A DNA stretch of 64,000 nt from NCBI GenBank assembly GCA_003970805.2, contig CP051152.1, positions 1,426,001 through 1,490,000 on the forward strand, given 5' to 3'. A program made the position numbers and the translations under genes. Each line of letters opens with the position of its first letter. Within the stretch, counting starts at the first letter, position 1. Under the pieces are notes generated by a model that saw nothing but the letters and a program-made list of their open reading frames with translations, did not search any database and was not told the DNA's origin. Of this stretch, positions 56,276 through 64,000 are shown one piece after another. The DNA comes from Undibacterium piscinae (GTDB lineage Bacteria > Pseudomonadota > Gammaproteobacteria > Burkholderiales > Burkholderiaceae_D).

Positions 56276-57268
56276 CTATTGTTGAAATTTTTTTGTTGCC
56301 ACATTTCCGCTTAACACCTGCGCATAGCTGTCGTGATCCACATTGCCGCCACTGAGCGCCAGTCCTACTTTTAAACCGGCCAATGCTGCCTTGTTTTGCA
56401 GCGCCGCCGCCAATGCGGCAGCACCGGCACCTTCGGCCACATTGTGCGTCGCCAAAAACAGCAATTTCATTGCCGCAGCGATTTCCTCATCGCTGACCGC
56501 CACAATCCCGGATACATGCTCAAAGATCACCGCTAACGAAGCATCGTCCGGCACCCGGCACGCCATGCCGTCGGCCAACACAGTCGTCACGGGCGAGGCA
56601 ATATTGCGGCCCTGCTCAAACGACAGTTTGTAAGCCAGTGCATGACTGGACACCACGCCGATAATTTTGGTAGTCAAGCCCAAAGCATTGCGCGCCGCCA
56701 CTGCACCGCAGATGCCTGAGCCCTGGCCTATCGGTACATACACGACATCCAACTGTGGCTGCGCGGTAAAAAATTCCATCCAATAGGTGGCGACACCGCG
56801 CACCAGATCCGTATGCAGCGACGGCACCATATGCCAGCCCTGTTGCTGCGCCAGCGCAATCGCATGTTCACGGCTTTCCTGAAAATCATTACCGTACTCA
56901 ATCAAGTCGGCACCGAGAGCGCGCATCGCGGCGTTTTTTTCCAGGCTATTTCCGACTGGCACCACGATCGTCACCTTCAGGCCATGCGGACGGGCGGCGA
57001 AAGCAATCGACTGCCCATGGTTACCGCGTGTCGCGGAAATCACGCCGGAGATGCAAGGCTCACGCTGTAGCAGTTCATGAATATAGACCAGACCACCACG
57101 CACTTTAAAAGCACCGGTAGGCGTATGGTTTTCATGCTTGAGCCACACTTCCGTCCCCAAGGCGTCACATAGCAATGGCCAGGCGTATTGGGGCGTTGCA
57201 GGCAAGCTGGCATACACGATACCCGCGGCAGATTCTAGCGTTGCTAACTTAGGCAAAGAAAAATTCAT
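56276..57268 (-). CDS. PLP-dependent threonine/serine dehydratase-like enzyme
   Basis: A 330-residue fold-type II PLP enzyme. The cofactor lysine is K55 in TPTGAFKVRGGL, and the asparagine loop SATRGNHGQSIAFAA and glycine loop PIGQGSGICGAVAARN are typical of threonine dehydratase, serine dehydratase and serine racemase. It lacks the C-terminal regulatory domain of biosynthetic IlvA, so it is a catabolic type. It probably makes an oxo acid through an enamine that RidA would hydrolyse. It is the first gene of the group and is divergent from mocR. Confidence 0.88.
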   Translation of the reverse strand: MNFSLPKLATLESAAGIVYASLPATPQYAWPLLCDALGTEVWLKHENHTPTGAFKVRGGLVYIHELLQREPCISGVISATRGNHGQSIAFAARPHGLKVTIVVPVGNSLEKNAAMRALGADLIEYGNDFQESREHAIALAQQQGWHMVPSLHTDLVRGVATYWMEFFTAQPQLDVVYVPIGQGSGICGAVAARNALGLTTKIIGVVSSHALAYKLSFEQGRNIASPVTTVLADGMACRVPDDASLAVIFEHVSGIVAVSDEEIAAAMKLLFLATHNVAEGAGAAALAAALQNKAALAGLKVGLALSGGNVDHDSYAQVLSGNVATKKFQQ

Positions 57269-57321
57269 GCGGACCTCAGGAAAGATAGATTATGCTATCC
57301 TAGCCGAAAAAACCAATACAG

Positions 57322-57378
57322 TACCAGTACAATAAAACAGATAGATAGCACACTGTAATGCTGATTTTACCAGTACAA
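57322..57378. promoter_or_regulatory. Direct repeats TACCAGTACAA, probable MocR operator
   Basis: TACCAGTACAA occurs at 57322-57332 and again at 57368-57378, 46 bases apart, in the 145-base region between the divergent dehydratase and MocR genes. Spaced direct repeats in exactly this place are the usual binding sites of MocR/GabR-type regulators. The binding itself is inference. Confidence 0.6.
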
Positions 57379-57413
57379 ATATTCCCGATTCCCTCAATTC
57401 CATTCCGGAGCTA

Positions 57414-58850
57414 GTGATGCGCCCCTCCCCCCCTCTTAGCAAATCTATCATCTCGCGCGACTCGGGTGGTTCGCTAGTCGAGCAAATCGTACGTTCGGTG
57501 GCTAGCCGTATTGACGACAAACTCTTGCGTACTGGTGCCCGTATGCCCTCGATACGCCAGTTCGCCGACGAGCAGCAAGTCTCGCGCTTCACCGTGGTCG
57601 AGGCTTACGACAGACTAGTGGCCAATGGTTATCTGGAATCGCGCCGCGGTTCGGGGTTTTTCGTGCGCGAACGCGCCTCTATGCTGGCCAATAATCATGC
57701 GGTAGCATTGGCTAATCCGGTCGCGCAACAGTTCGACGTGGTGTGGTTGGTGCGCAATATGTTCCGCCAGTTGCCGCCACAAAAAATGCCGGGCTCCGGC
57801 GTCTTACCGCACGATTGGCTAGACGGCGAATTAGTCGCCAATGGCTTGCGCGCGATCAGCCGTGTCAATTCCAGCCAACTGCTGCACTACGGCACACCGC
57901 AAGGCTTTATGCCGCTACGCCAGCAACTGCAACTCAAACTGGCCGAGCTAGAGATCGCTGCCGCGCCCGAGCAAATCGTCACCACCAGCGGTGTCACCCA
58001 GGCGCTCGATTTGGTCGCGCGCGAGTTCACCCAACCCGGTGACACCATCTTTGTCGATGACCCGGCCTGGTTTTTAATGTTCGGCTCTTTCTCCATACTC
58101 GGTGCCAAGGTAATCGGCATCCCGCGCCTGCACGATGGCCCGGATGTCGCCAAGTTAGCCGAACTAGCGGCCCTGCACAAACCCAAGCTCTACATCATCA
58201 ACTCGGTGATGCATAACCCAACTTCGACCTCACTGTCGGCGGCCAAGGCATTTCAGGTTTTAAAAACCGCCGAACAGCATGATTTTATGATCGTCGAAGA
58301 CGACATCTATTGCGATATGCACCCCGGCACCGCAGTGCAACCAGCCACTCGCTTGGCGGCACTCGATCAACTCAATCGTGTCATCTATCTGGGCGGATTT
58401 TCCAAAACCCTGGCGGCCAACTTGCGGGTAGGCTTCATCGCCACCTCGCCGCAACTGGCGATCAGGCTATCAGACCGCAAGATGCTCTCGACCCTAACCA
58501 CCACCGAGATCGGCGAACGCGTGGTGTACAAAATCCTCTCGGAAGGCCATTACCGCAAACATGTAGACCGTATCCGCGTCAAGCTCGACAGCGTGCGCGA
58601 CGATATCACCAAGCGGGTAGAAAACCTGGGCATGAAAGTCGAATACCGCACCCCGGCCGGGATGTTTTTGTGGGTAGAAACCGGCTGCGACAGCATCACC
58701 CTGGCCGAAAAAGCGCTGGAACAAGGCATACTGCTAGCCCCCGGCAGCCTGTTTTCACCGAATCAATTGCCGTCCAGCCGCATGCGTATCAACATCGCCG
58801 CCATGTCCGACCCCGGCGTCTGGGATTTTTTGGAAAAAGAGATCCGCTAA
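57414..58850 (+). CDS. MocR-family regulator (GntR helix-turn-helix plus aminotransferase domain)
   Basis: A 478-residue transcription factor. Residues about 10-85 form a GntR winged helix (LVEQIVRSVASRIDDKLLRT, MPSIRQFADEQQVSRFTVVE). The remainder is a fold-type I aminotransferase-like domain that binds PLP (LYIINSVMHNPTSTSLSAAK; PLP lysine in VIYLGGFSKTLAANLRVGFI). Such regulators sense PLP and an amino acid and usually control the divergent neighbour, here the dehydratase-EamA-RidA-aminotransferase group. The start at 57414 reads MRPSPPLSKSIISRD. Confidence 0.92.
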   Translation: MMRPSPPLSKSIISRDSGGSLVEQIVRSVASRIDDKLLRTGARMPSIRQFADEQQVSRFTVVEAYDRLVANGYLESRRGSGFFVRERASMLANNHAVALANPVAQQFDVVWLVRNMFRQLPPQKMPGSGVLPHDWLDGELVANGLRAISRVNSSQLLHYGTPQGFMPLRQQLQLKLAELEIAAAPEQIVTTSGVTQALDLVAREFTQPGDTIFVDDPAWFLMFGSFSILGAKVIGIPRLHDGPDVAKLAELAALHKPKLYIINSVMHNPTSTSLSAAKAFQVLKTAEQHDFMIVEDDIYCDMHPGTAVQPATRLAALDQLNRVIYLGGFSKTLAANLRVGFIATSPQLAIRLSDRKMLSTLTTTEIGERVVYKILSEGHYRKHVDRIRVKLDSVRDDITKRVENLGMKVEYRTPAGMFLWVETGCDSITLAEKALEQGILLAPGSLFSPNQLPSSRMRINIAAMSDPGVWDFLEKEIR

Positions 58851-59802
58851 TCGACCGCCCGGTTTAAAGCCGACTCTAAATCAGGATAAGCGAAGCGAAA
58901 TCCTTGCGCTTGCAAACGGCTTGCTATCACACGCTGGCCTTCCAGCAACAGATCAGCTTGTTCGCCCAGTGCCAGACGCATAGGCCATGCAGGCGTGGGC
59001 ATGAAGCAAGGCCGGCCCAGAATGCGGGCAGCGGTCTGGCTAAATTGCTTCTGTGTGACGCACTCTGGCGCGCAAAAGTTATATGCGCCATCATCCATGC
59101 TAGCTGCATCGGCCTGCTGATCACGCATGCAAAGATGGGCGATCCCCTGAGCACATCATCCACGTGTATCCATGATTGCCATTGCGTACCACGACCGAGC
59201 GCGCCACCCAGCCCCAACTTAACCGGCAGCAGCATCATAGGCAAAGCACCCTGTTGCCCCAGCACGACGCCAAAGCGCATGCACTTCACGTGTACCCCAT
59301 ATTGGCTGGCAGTCTGTGCTGCGGCCTCCCACTCCTGACACAGCTGCGACATAAAAATCGCCTGCGGTGGGCTTTCTTCGGTCAGTTCGCGCTGATCGCC
59401 TGGCTCTTGGATGCCGTAGTAGCCGATTGCCGAGGCCGACAACAGCAGCCTTGGCTTTTGTTTGGCACGGGCTATCCAAGCGACAATGCTGTCGGTAAGT
59501 GCAACACGGCTGCGGCGCAATTCTGCCTTGCGCTTTTCGGTCCAACGCCAGCCCAGAATACGCGCACCAGCCAGATTGATGATGACATCAAGCGGATAAC
59601 TGTCAGGCAGCTCACTCATGGCGTTGATACAGTTCACTTTGGCATCAAAGGTACGTGCCGCTTGCCTGGGATTGCGGGTAAGGACAGTGACACGCTGTCC
59701 GTCTGCCAATAAGGCCTGCACCAGTTGCCGACCGATGAAGCCAGTTGCACCGGTAACGAGTACGTTTCCTGGCTGCTGGTTAAAATGAAGAGCGCTCTGC
59801 AT
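58847..59802 (-). CDS. TIGR01777-family NAD-dependent epimerase-like protein, frameshifted
   Basis: An SDR protein of the YfcH/SDR39U1 group. The N-terminal part has VLVTGATGFIGRQLVQALLA, VIINLAGARILGWRWTEKRK, LLSASAIGYYG and SWIHVDDVLRG. Then the frame is lost: with one more G in the G4 run (C4 at 59144-59147) it continues IAHLCMRDQQADAASMDDGA, YNFCAPECVTQKQFSQTAAR and PDLESALNRAVD, giving about 318 residues. Members are linked in eukaryotes and bacteria to cell division or unknown metabolism; the substrate is not known. The break is probably a sequencing error. Confidence 0.85.
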
Positions 59803-60522
59803 CTATGTTGCCTCGTTTTGTTGATGTGTTTTTGGATATGTTTTTTTGACGATTTTGTTGATGTTTTTGTTGATAATGGTGTCGAGCAAAATGCAGATAT
59901 AGGTGGTGCGCGGCCAGGCCATCGCAGACACCGGAGAGGTATTCTCCGCACCGTCACAGCGCCAGAAATATAGTTAAACTCAGTCTCCAACTTACGGCGT
60001 CGTTAGCGCTGCCATCCATTCCGGCGCATTCAGTAACAATAGCATGATGAACGAGTCACCGTTGATCATCAGTACGGTATTTGCCGCAAAATCCAGACTA
60101 GCGATTACACGCAAATTGCGATACAGGCCGTCAGGCCGGGGTGTAAAACATGTATGCGCAACATCAGCGCAGATCAGCAAAGTTAAGCGGCCTAGTCCGG
60201 TTCCAGCCACGTAAACGGTGTATCTCTGCATCACGGAAGGCGCAGTTATCGCTATAAAAAAGATCCGCTACGGCTTTGATTGCGACTTAATTGCGACTTC
60301 AGCGCACAGCCATGTCCGCGGCTTGCGGAATTTTTTGGAGAAAATCAAATAGCAAACCACTTACCGGGCAAATAGAAACTTGGCGACCTACGACGTTAAA
60401 CACAGGAACTGGCTCCCCCAACGAATTGCATGGACATGCAAATATATTGACACACAGACAAATATAAAGGTTAATGCTGCTGTGACCCAAACACTGTAGC
60501 TTGTGATTTTTTAGGAGTGCGC
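59803..60522. other. Long intergenic region, no gene firmly recognised
   Basis: About 720 bases. Near 59815-59880 the plus strand is T/G-rich with repeated TTGTTGATGTTT-like words, in the leader of the epimerase-like gene. An 80-residue minus-strand frame at 59992-60234 (MMQRYTVYVAGTGLGRLTLL onward, ending in a hydrophobic LLLLNAPEW stretch) matches nothing I know; it could be a small protein or chance. I see nothing else. Confidence 0.35.
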
Positions 60523-61290
60523 ATGCTTAGACCCGTTTTCCGCAAAAGTTTTTTTGCCGTCCTCTACGGGATATTTATATCCAATAGCTGGGCAATAGAA
60601 TTACGTACGGTAGCTCAAAGTAGCACTGAGCCTAAATTTATTGAAGTGCAAGGCAAGATTACGGGTTTGTGTATCGATCTGCATCGCGCCATAGAAAAAG
60701 CCGACAGTACGCTGAAGATCGTGGGAGATCAAGTAATGATGCCACTCAAACGTGCGGAAAAAATGTTGGAGATGGCGGAATCGGACATTGCTTGCGGCCT
60801 GCTTCATCATACGACGCGCGATGAAAAATTTTACTTCTCTGAGGTGGTGGTACTGAGCATTGCCGACATACTGGTGGTACGCCAGGACGACCCGGTGCAA
60901 ATCAAGACTTGGGATGATGTGGCCAAACTCGGAGGCGACGGAATAGTATTGGGCAACGCCGGACGAGGTCCAGTGGAAGTATTGAAAAAAAATAAGCAAC
61001 TTATGATAGACGACGGCGCTGTTACTACAGAACAGAATCTAAACAAGTTGACAATGAAACGGGCGCGCTTCTTCTTTCATCGCAGTCCCGGCATTAGCAC
61101 TGAAATAAAAAATGCCAAGATGCAAGATAAGGTCAGAGTGTTACCAAATGCTATGGCTATCCATCGCACTTATATGGTCATAGGAAAACACCTGCCGAAA
61201 GAGGCGGTCACTCGCATCCAGAACGCGTTAAAAAAAATACATGCCAGCGGTGAACTAGATGCGATTAACGATCGCTGGAAAGACTATTAA
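60523..61290 (+). CDS. Periplasmic solute-binding protein, family 3-like
   Basis: A 255-residue secreted protein with a signal peptide (FFAVLYGIFISNSWA, cleavage before IELRTVAQ). The fold of extracellular solute-binding family 3 is shown by ITGLCIDLHRAIEKADSTLK, PLKRAEKMLEMAESDIACGL, EKFYFSEVVVLSIADILVVR and the late ALKKIHASGELDAINDRWKD. No ABC permease or ATPase adjoins, so it may belong to a distant transporter or act as a sensor. The ATG at 60523 has AGGAG 5 bases upstream; a GTG at 60517 is less likely. Confidence 0.82.
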   Translation: MLRPVFRKSFFAVLYGIFISNSWAIELRTVAQSSTEPKFIEVQGKITGLCIDLHRAIEKADSTLKIVGDQVMMPLKRAEKMLEMAESDIACGLLHHTTRDEKFYFSEVVVLSIADILVVRQDDPVQIKTWDDVAKLGGDGIVLGNAGRGPVEVLKKNKQLMIDDGAVTTEQNLNKLTMKRARFFFHRSPGISTEIKNAKMQDKVRVLPNAMAIHRTYMVIGKHLPKEAVTRIQNALKKIHASGELDAINDRWKDY

Positions 61291-61501
61291 TTCCTTATCA
61301 ATAAAGTCGGATGCCGCTTGCGGGGTCAAATATAGGCTACGAACAATATTCTGGAGAGTGGCTATCATTAACAATCAGAGCGGCTAATAGCTCATACCTA
61401 GGGACTAAGCGAATTGAGAAATATAGCAAGGTATAGCTATACCACTACTTTCCAATATAAATTCCTGATAGAGATGAAAAGTAAAAACCATCCCGCCAAA
61501 T

Positions 61502-61546
61502 AAAAAACTGCCTGTAAGACCCACCATAACGGTGCCTTACAGGCAG
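61502..61546 (-). terminator. Rho-independent terminator of the metzincin gene
   Basis: CTGCCTGTAAG and CTTACAGGCAG (61508-61518 and 61536-61546) form an 11-bp stem followed on the minus strand by TTTTTTATTT. It begins 31 bases after the stop of the protease gene. A separate 14-bp palindrome, GGTATAGCTATACC, lies at 61430-61443. Confidence 0.92.
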
Positions 61547-61577
61547 AAAATAAAACCAACTGGAGGTAGAAAAATAC

Positions 61578-63590
61578 TTACTTAATGACTACTTGCATAC
61601 TGGTACCAAATTTGCGTCCAAGAGAATCTACAACCGAGAGTGATACAGTATAAGTACCGGCTTTGGTGTAGGTATGGACAACTAAAGCGGTAGTCGCTGC
61701 CGCCGTTCCATCACCAAAATTCCACGAATACGATTTGATCGTCGCACCTGGCACTGTAGCGCCTCTGGCATCAAACGTCACGGCAACCGATCTGGCATTT
61801 GCAACTGGTGGAGGCGTAACTGGTTTTGGTGGCGTAACGGTAGCTGGCGGAGGAGTTACGGTTGAAGGCGGAGGCGTTACCGGTGTAGGGGTAGTAGTGC
61901 CATTTGGAAGTGCCGTTGTGCCACTGATACTGTATTGACCAAGGCTACCATAATTAGTGTAACCAGTTGTCAATGCGCTACCTTTACCTGCGCCCGTTAC
62001 GCTAAGGAAGTAAGTACCTTGCGCTGGTATTGCAAAACTAATTGTGCTACCCAATGTCGCATCAGTGTTCGCCGATGCCAGTACCTTACCCTTACTGTCT
62101 ATCAATTGCAATGCCACGTCCAGATTGCCACCCAAGGCAGCACCTTTGACAGTAAAACTGGCATTACCGGCACCCGCAACAAAACTAAACATGTCGATAT
62201 CGCCAGGTATTCCGATCACACCGTTAGCGCTGAGGTTATTGTAACCATTAGCCGATTTGCTAAGCATGGCATCAGCAGTGGCAATCGTATTACCATGATC
62301 ATCGGCAAATGGTTTCAAGCCTTGCTTGAGCATCACTGCGTAAGCATCTTCCTTGTTATTCGCGTTGGCGTATTCGCCTTTTGACCACTGGGTCAGATTC
62401 TTGTAATAGCCAACACCCATGATAGGTGCCCAGCCAGTTTCGCCGTCACCCTGCCCCTGGTAGTAGGCGACAGATGTAGTGCCCTGATGCGACAGACCCA
62501 AGGTATGGCCCAGCTCATGCGAAACGCACTCTGCGATAGGCTTCTCGCTATTGGCGAGGTTATTTGGGAAGCAGAAAGTACTTGCAGTGCCGGTAGAGAA
62601 AGCACCGAAGGAATTTAAATAAGCATAACCACCGGCAGTATGTGTTCTTGGAGTAATCAGGACAGTCATCCCAACTTTACCGGCCGGAGCGACTGGCTTC
62701 TCAGTAGTGACGTCAACATCAAAAGCAGCATAATCCTCAACCACGCGCTGCCATACTTTTTGGATCAAAATGCGTTCAGCATCACTAAAAGTTGATGGTG
62801 TAGCATCCAGGCTAAACGCCGGATTGGCAGAATCGCCGGTGAAATTGAGGTAAAGAATTCGGGTTGAACTTGGTTTGGTGTGCAGTTTAAAGGTCTGATC
62901 TAAAGGGAAAGGGCTAGTTGCCGCTGTAGTTGCCGCTGTAGTGCTTGTGGTAGCCTGTTGCATAGTGCCGCCTGCCGCTGCGCCTACTGGCAGGTTGGCA
63001 TCAAGACCATCGTCGATGTGCAGCATGCGCCCCTTGCGGTCAAGGTGCACGGTGCTATCGGTAACCAGTAAATTACGGAAACCATCACTACTCATGCCAT
63101 ACCACTTGGCAACGGCATCAAGATTATCACCCAATAAGGCGATTGCTTTTTCTCCGGAAGAGAATTCCTTCAAATTGATGCGTGAAAATGGTGAGCCTTC
63201 AGTCGATCCTTCCGCATTATTCGGGACAAAATCAGCTGGCAATTCCATCTTTGCCATCATTTCCTGACTCATTGCCGCAGGCTTAGACACTGCGTTTGCC
63301 GGATTTTCAGGTAAAAGCTGGGTATTTATTTTAGCGGCATTAAAACTAGTCACACCTTGAGGTATAACTTGTACAGACGATGGCGTTTGTGTCAATGCCA
63401 AGGGACTCGCAATCGCAGACTCAACTATCGGTGAGGACTGTTTCGCCGTACCCGCTACATTGTTACTTGCCTGCGAATCGACTTGCTCAGTTAACGCAAT
63501 GCCAGCGTACACACTAAAGCCGCCAACTAGCATCACTGCTATAGCAATGGCAGACTTAGCGACCGGTTTTTTTGAAGTTTGCTTATTCAT
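61578..63590 (-). CDS. Secreted metzincin metalloprotease with PPC and PKD domains
   Basis: A 670-residue extracellular protease. Order: signal or anchor helix (AIAIAVMLVGGFSVYAGIAL), propeptide of about 200 residues, catalytic domain with the extended zinc motif HELGHTLGLSH, a bacterial pre-peptidase C-terminal (PPC) domain (DIDMFSFVAGAGNASFTVKG through YFLSVTGAG), a Thr/Pro linker (TPVTPPPSTVTPPPATVTPP), and a C-terminal PKD domain (YSWNFGDGTAAATT). PPC and PKD domains usually aid export, maturation or binding to insoluble polymers. The ATG at 63590 (MNKQTSKKPVAKS) has AGGAAA upstream. A c-di-GMP riboswitch precedes it. Confidence 0.9.
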   Translation of the reverse strand: MNKQTSKKPVAKSAIAIAVMLVGGFSVYAGIALTEQVDSQASNNVAGTAKQSSPIVESAIASPLALTQTPSSVQVIPQGVTSFNAAKINTQLLPENPANAVSKPAAMSQEMMAKMELPADFVPNNAEGSTEGSPFSRINLKEFSSGEKAIALLGDNLDAVAKWYGMSSDGFRNLLVTDSTVHLDRKGRMLHIDDGLDANLPVGAAAGGTMQQATTSTTAATTAATSPFPLDQTFKLHTKPSSTRILYLNFTGDSANPAFSLDATPSTFSDAERILIQKVWQRVVEDYAAFDVDVTTEKPVAPAGKVGMTVLITPRTHTAGGYAYLNSFGAFSTGTASTFCFPNNLANSEKPIAECVSHELGHTLGLSHQGTTSVAYYQGQGDGETGWAPIMGVGYYKNLTQWSKGEYANANNKEDAYAVMLKQGLKPFADDHGNTIATADAMLSKSANGYNNLSANGVIGIPGDIDMFSFVAGAGNASFTVKGAALGGNLDVALQLIDSKGKVLASANTDATLGSTISFAIPAQGTYFLSVTGAGKGSALTTGYTNYGSLGQYSISGTTALPNGTTTPTPVTPPPSTVTPPPATVTPPKPVTPPPVANARSVAVTFDARGATVPGATIKSYSWNFGDGTAAATTALVVHTYTKAGTYTVSLSVVDSLGRKFGTSMQVVIK

Positions 63591-63596
63591 TTGATT

Positions 63597-63627
63597 TCCT
63601 TTGTTATGGTGGTGTTGCAACAAAGGA
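63597..63627 (-). promoter_or_regulatory. Hairpin that can hide the protease ribosome binding site
   Basis: On the minus-strand RNA, UCCUUUGUU (63627 to 63619) is exactly complementary to AACAAAGGA (63605 to 63597), with a 13-base loop. The right arm overlaps the AGGAAA ribosome binding site of the start at 63590. This looks like the expression platform of the riboswitch upstream. Whether it closes with or without ligand cannot be told by eye. Confidence 0.7.
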
Positions 63628-63693
63628 CATACGCGGTCGGTAAAACGTTGTAGTAAGATCTGATTACTGGATGCAGTAAGGAAATCGAGTCAC

Positions 63694-63784
63694 GTCTAAC
63701 CGGTAACCCCGCTACCATTATCTTTTCAGACATTAGGCCGGAGGCTTTGCGTCCCTGCTTTTCAGCAAGTTTGCCCTGAACACA
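63694..63784 (-). promoter_or_regulatory. Cyclic di-GMP-I (GEMM) riboswitch
   Basis: The minus-strand sequence reads CAGGGCAAAC, a GAAA-type capped stem, GGGACGCAAAGCCUCCGGCC with UAA, then GGUAGCGGGGUUACCG. These blocks match the GEMM-I aptamer of the Vc2 type almost word for word, including the tetraloop and the tetraloop-receptor-like segment. The aptamer lies about 105 bases upstream of the protease start. It indicates that intracellular c-di-GMP controls this secreted protease. Several diguanylate-type signalling genes are elsewhere in the window. Confidence 0.93.
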
Positions 63785-64000
63785 GTATTGGTCGGGAAAT
63801 ACCTAAAGTCAAGCGAAGAAATCGCTTATTCGCAAAAAATATTCACCATAAGTGCCTGATAAATAAGGGAAAATGCTTTTCAAACATGGAAGTTTTCAAT
63901 TAAACATATATAAGCCATAACAATTTAAAAATGACTGAGATAAAGCGACAGGTATTTTTTAATACACAGTCATACAGTTCTGAATTTTTTTATCGTTTTT

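Overview
The window looks like chromosome from a betaproteobacterium of the order Burkholderiales. A mid-GC member of the Oxalobacteraceae such as Undibacterium is my best guess, though I name the genus only by gene style and not by any search. Supporting signs are the RecA N-terminus, the complete Entner-Doudoroff block with HexR, DctSR-type control of a TRAP transporter, and many Burkholderiales-style housekeeping genes. I recognised no tRNA, rRNA, CRISPR array, prophage or complete insertion sequence.

Layout. 1-6.1 kb: recA (cut by the left edge, with a LexA box), tal, selD, a divergent EgtB/SenA-type synthase and rhlE. 6.5-9.3 kb: a molybdate uptake operon (modA, a di-Mop protein, modB, modC). 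9.4-14.4 kb: fabI, plsY, ybaK, a GlpQ lipoprotein, xerD and ogt. 14.9-20.8 kb: dctPQM TRAP transporter and the dctSR two-component system. 20.8-23.6 kb: an eroded stretch with an M13 peptidase remnant and a broken lipoprotein. 23.6-28.2 kb: fused SpmAB protein, a His/Tyr-rich secreted protein, and an HDOD/GGDEF signalling group. 28.3-30.5 kb: OmpW-like porin and a GDSL lipoprotein. 31.0-33.5 kb: a four-gene bufferin-type cluster (precursor DUF2282, DUF692 MNIO enzyme, DUF2063 partner, DoxX). 33.5-36 kb: a MITE-like element, small proteins, bacteriohemerythrin and mobB. 36-47 kb: central carbon genes ppc, pgi, eda, edd, zwf, pgl and hexR. 47-53 kb: a second HDOD protein, an orphan FliL-like protein, an acyltransferase, an orphan ParA, RsuA and an M24 peptidase. 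53.3-58.9 kb: an amino-acid catabolism group (aminotransferase, RidA, EamA exporter, Thr/Ser dehydratase-like enzyme) divergent from a MocR regulator. 58.8-64 kb: a sugar-epimerase-like SDR, a periplasmic solute-binding protein, and a secreted metzincin protease preceded by a clear cyclic-di-GMP-I riboswitch.

The most interesting items are the bufferin cluster, the c-di-GMP riboswitch whose expression platform can hide the ribosome binding site of a secreted protease, the selD/EgtB-type pair that suggests selenium chemistry, a 270-bp MITE-like element with perfect 29-bp terminal inverted repeats, and a roughly 100-bp interspersed repeat family, one copy of which sits in the zwf promoter region.

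A caution: senA, ybaK, doxX, edd, zwf and the SDR gene are each broken by a single-base change, nearly always one base missing in a short homopolymer. Because these include core genes, I read most of them as probable sequencing or assembly errors and annotate the genes across the break. The 20.8-23.6 kb region is different: it carries truncations and several frameshifts per gene and looks like real decay.
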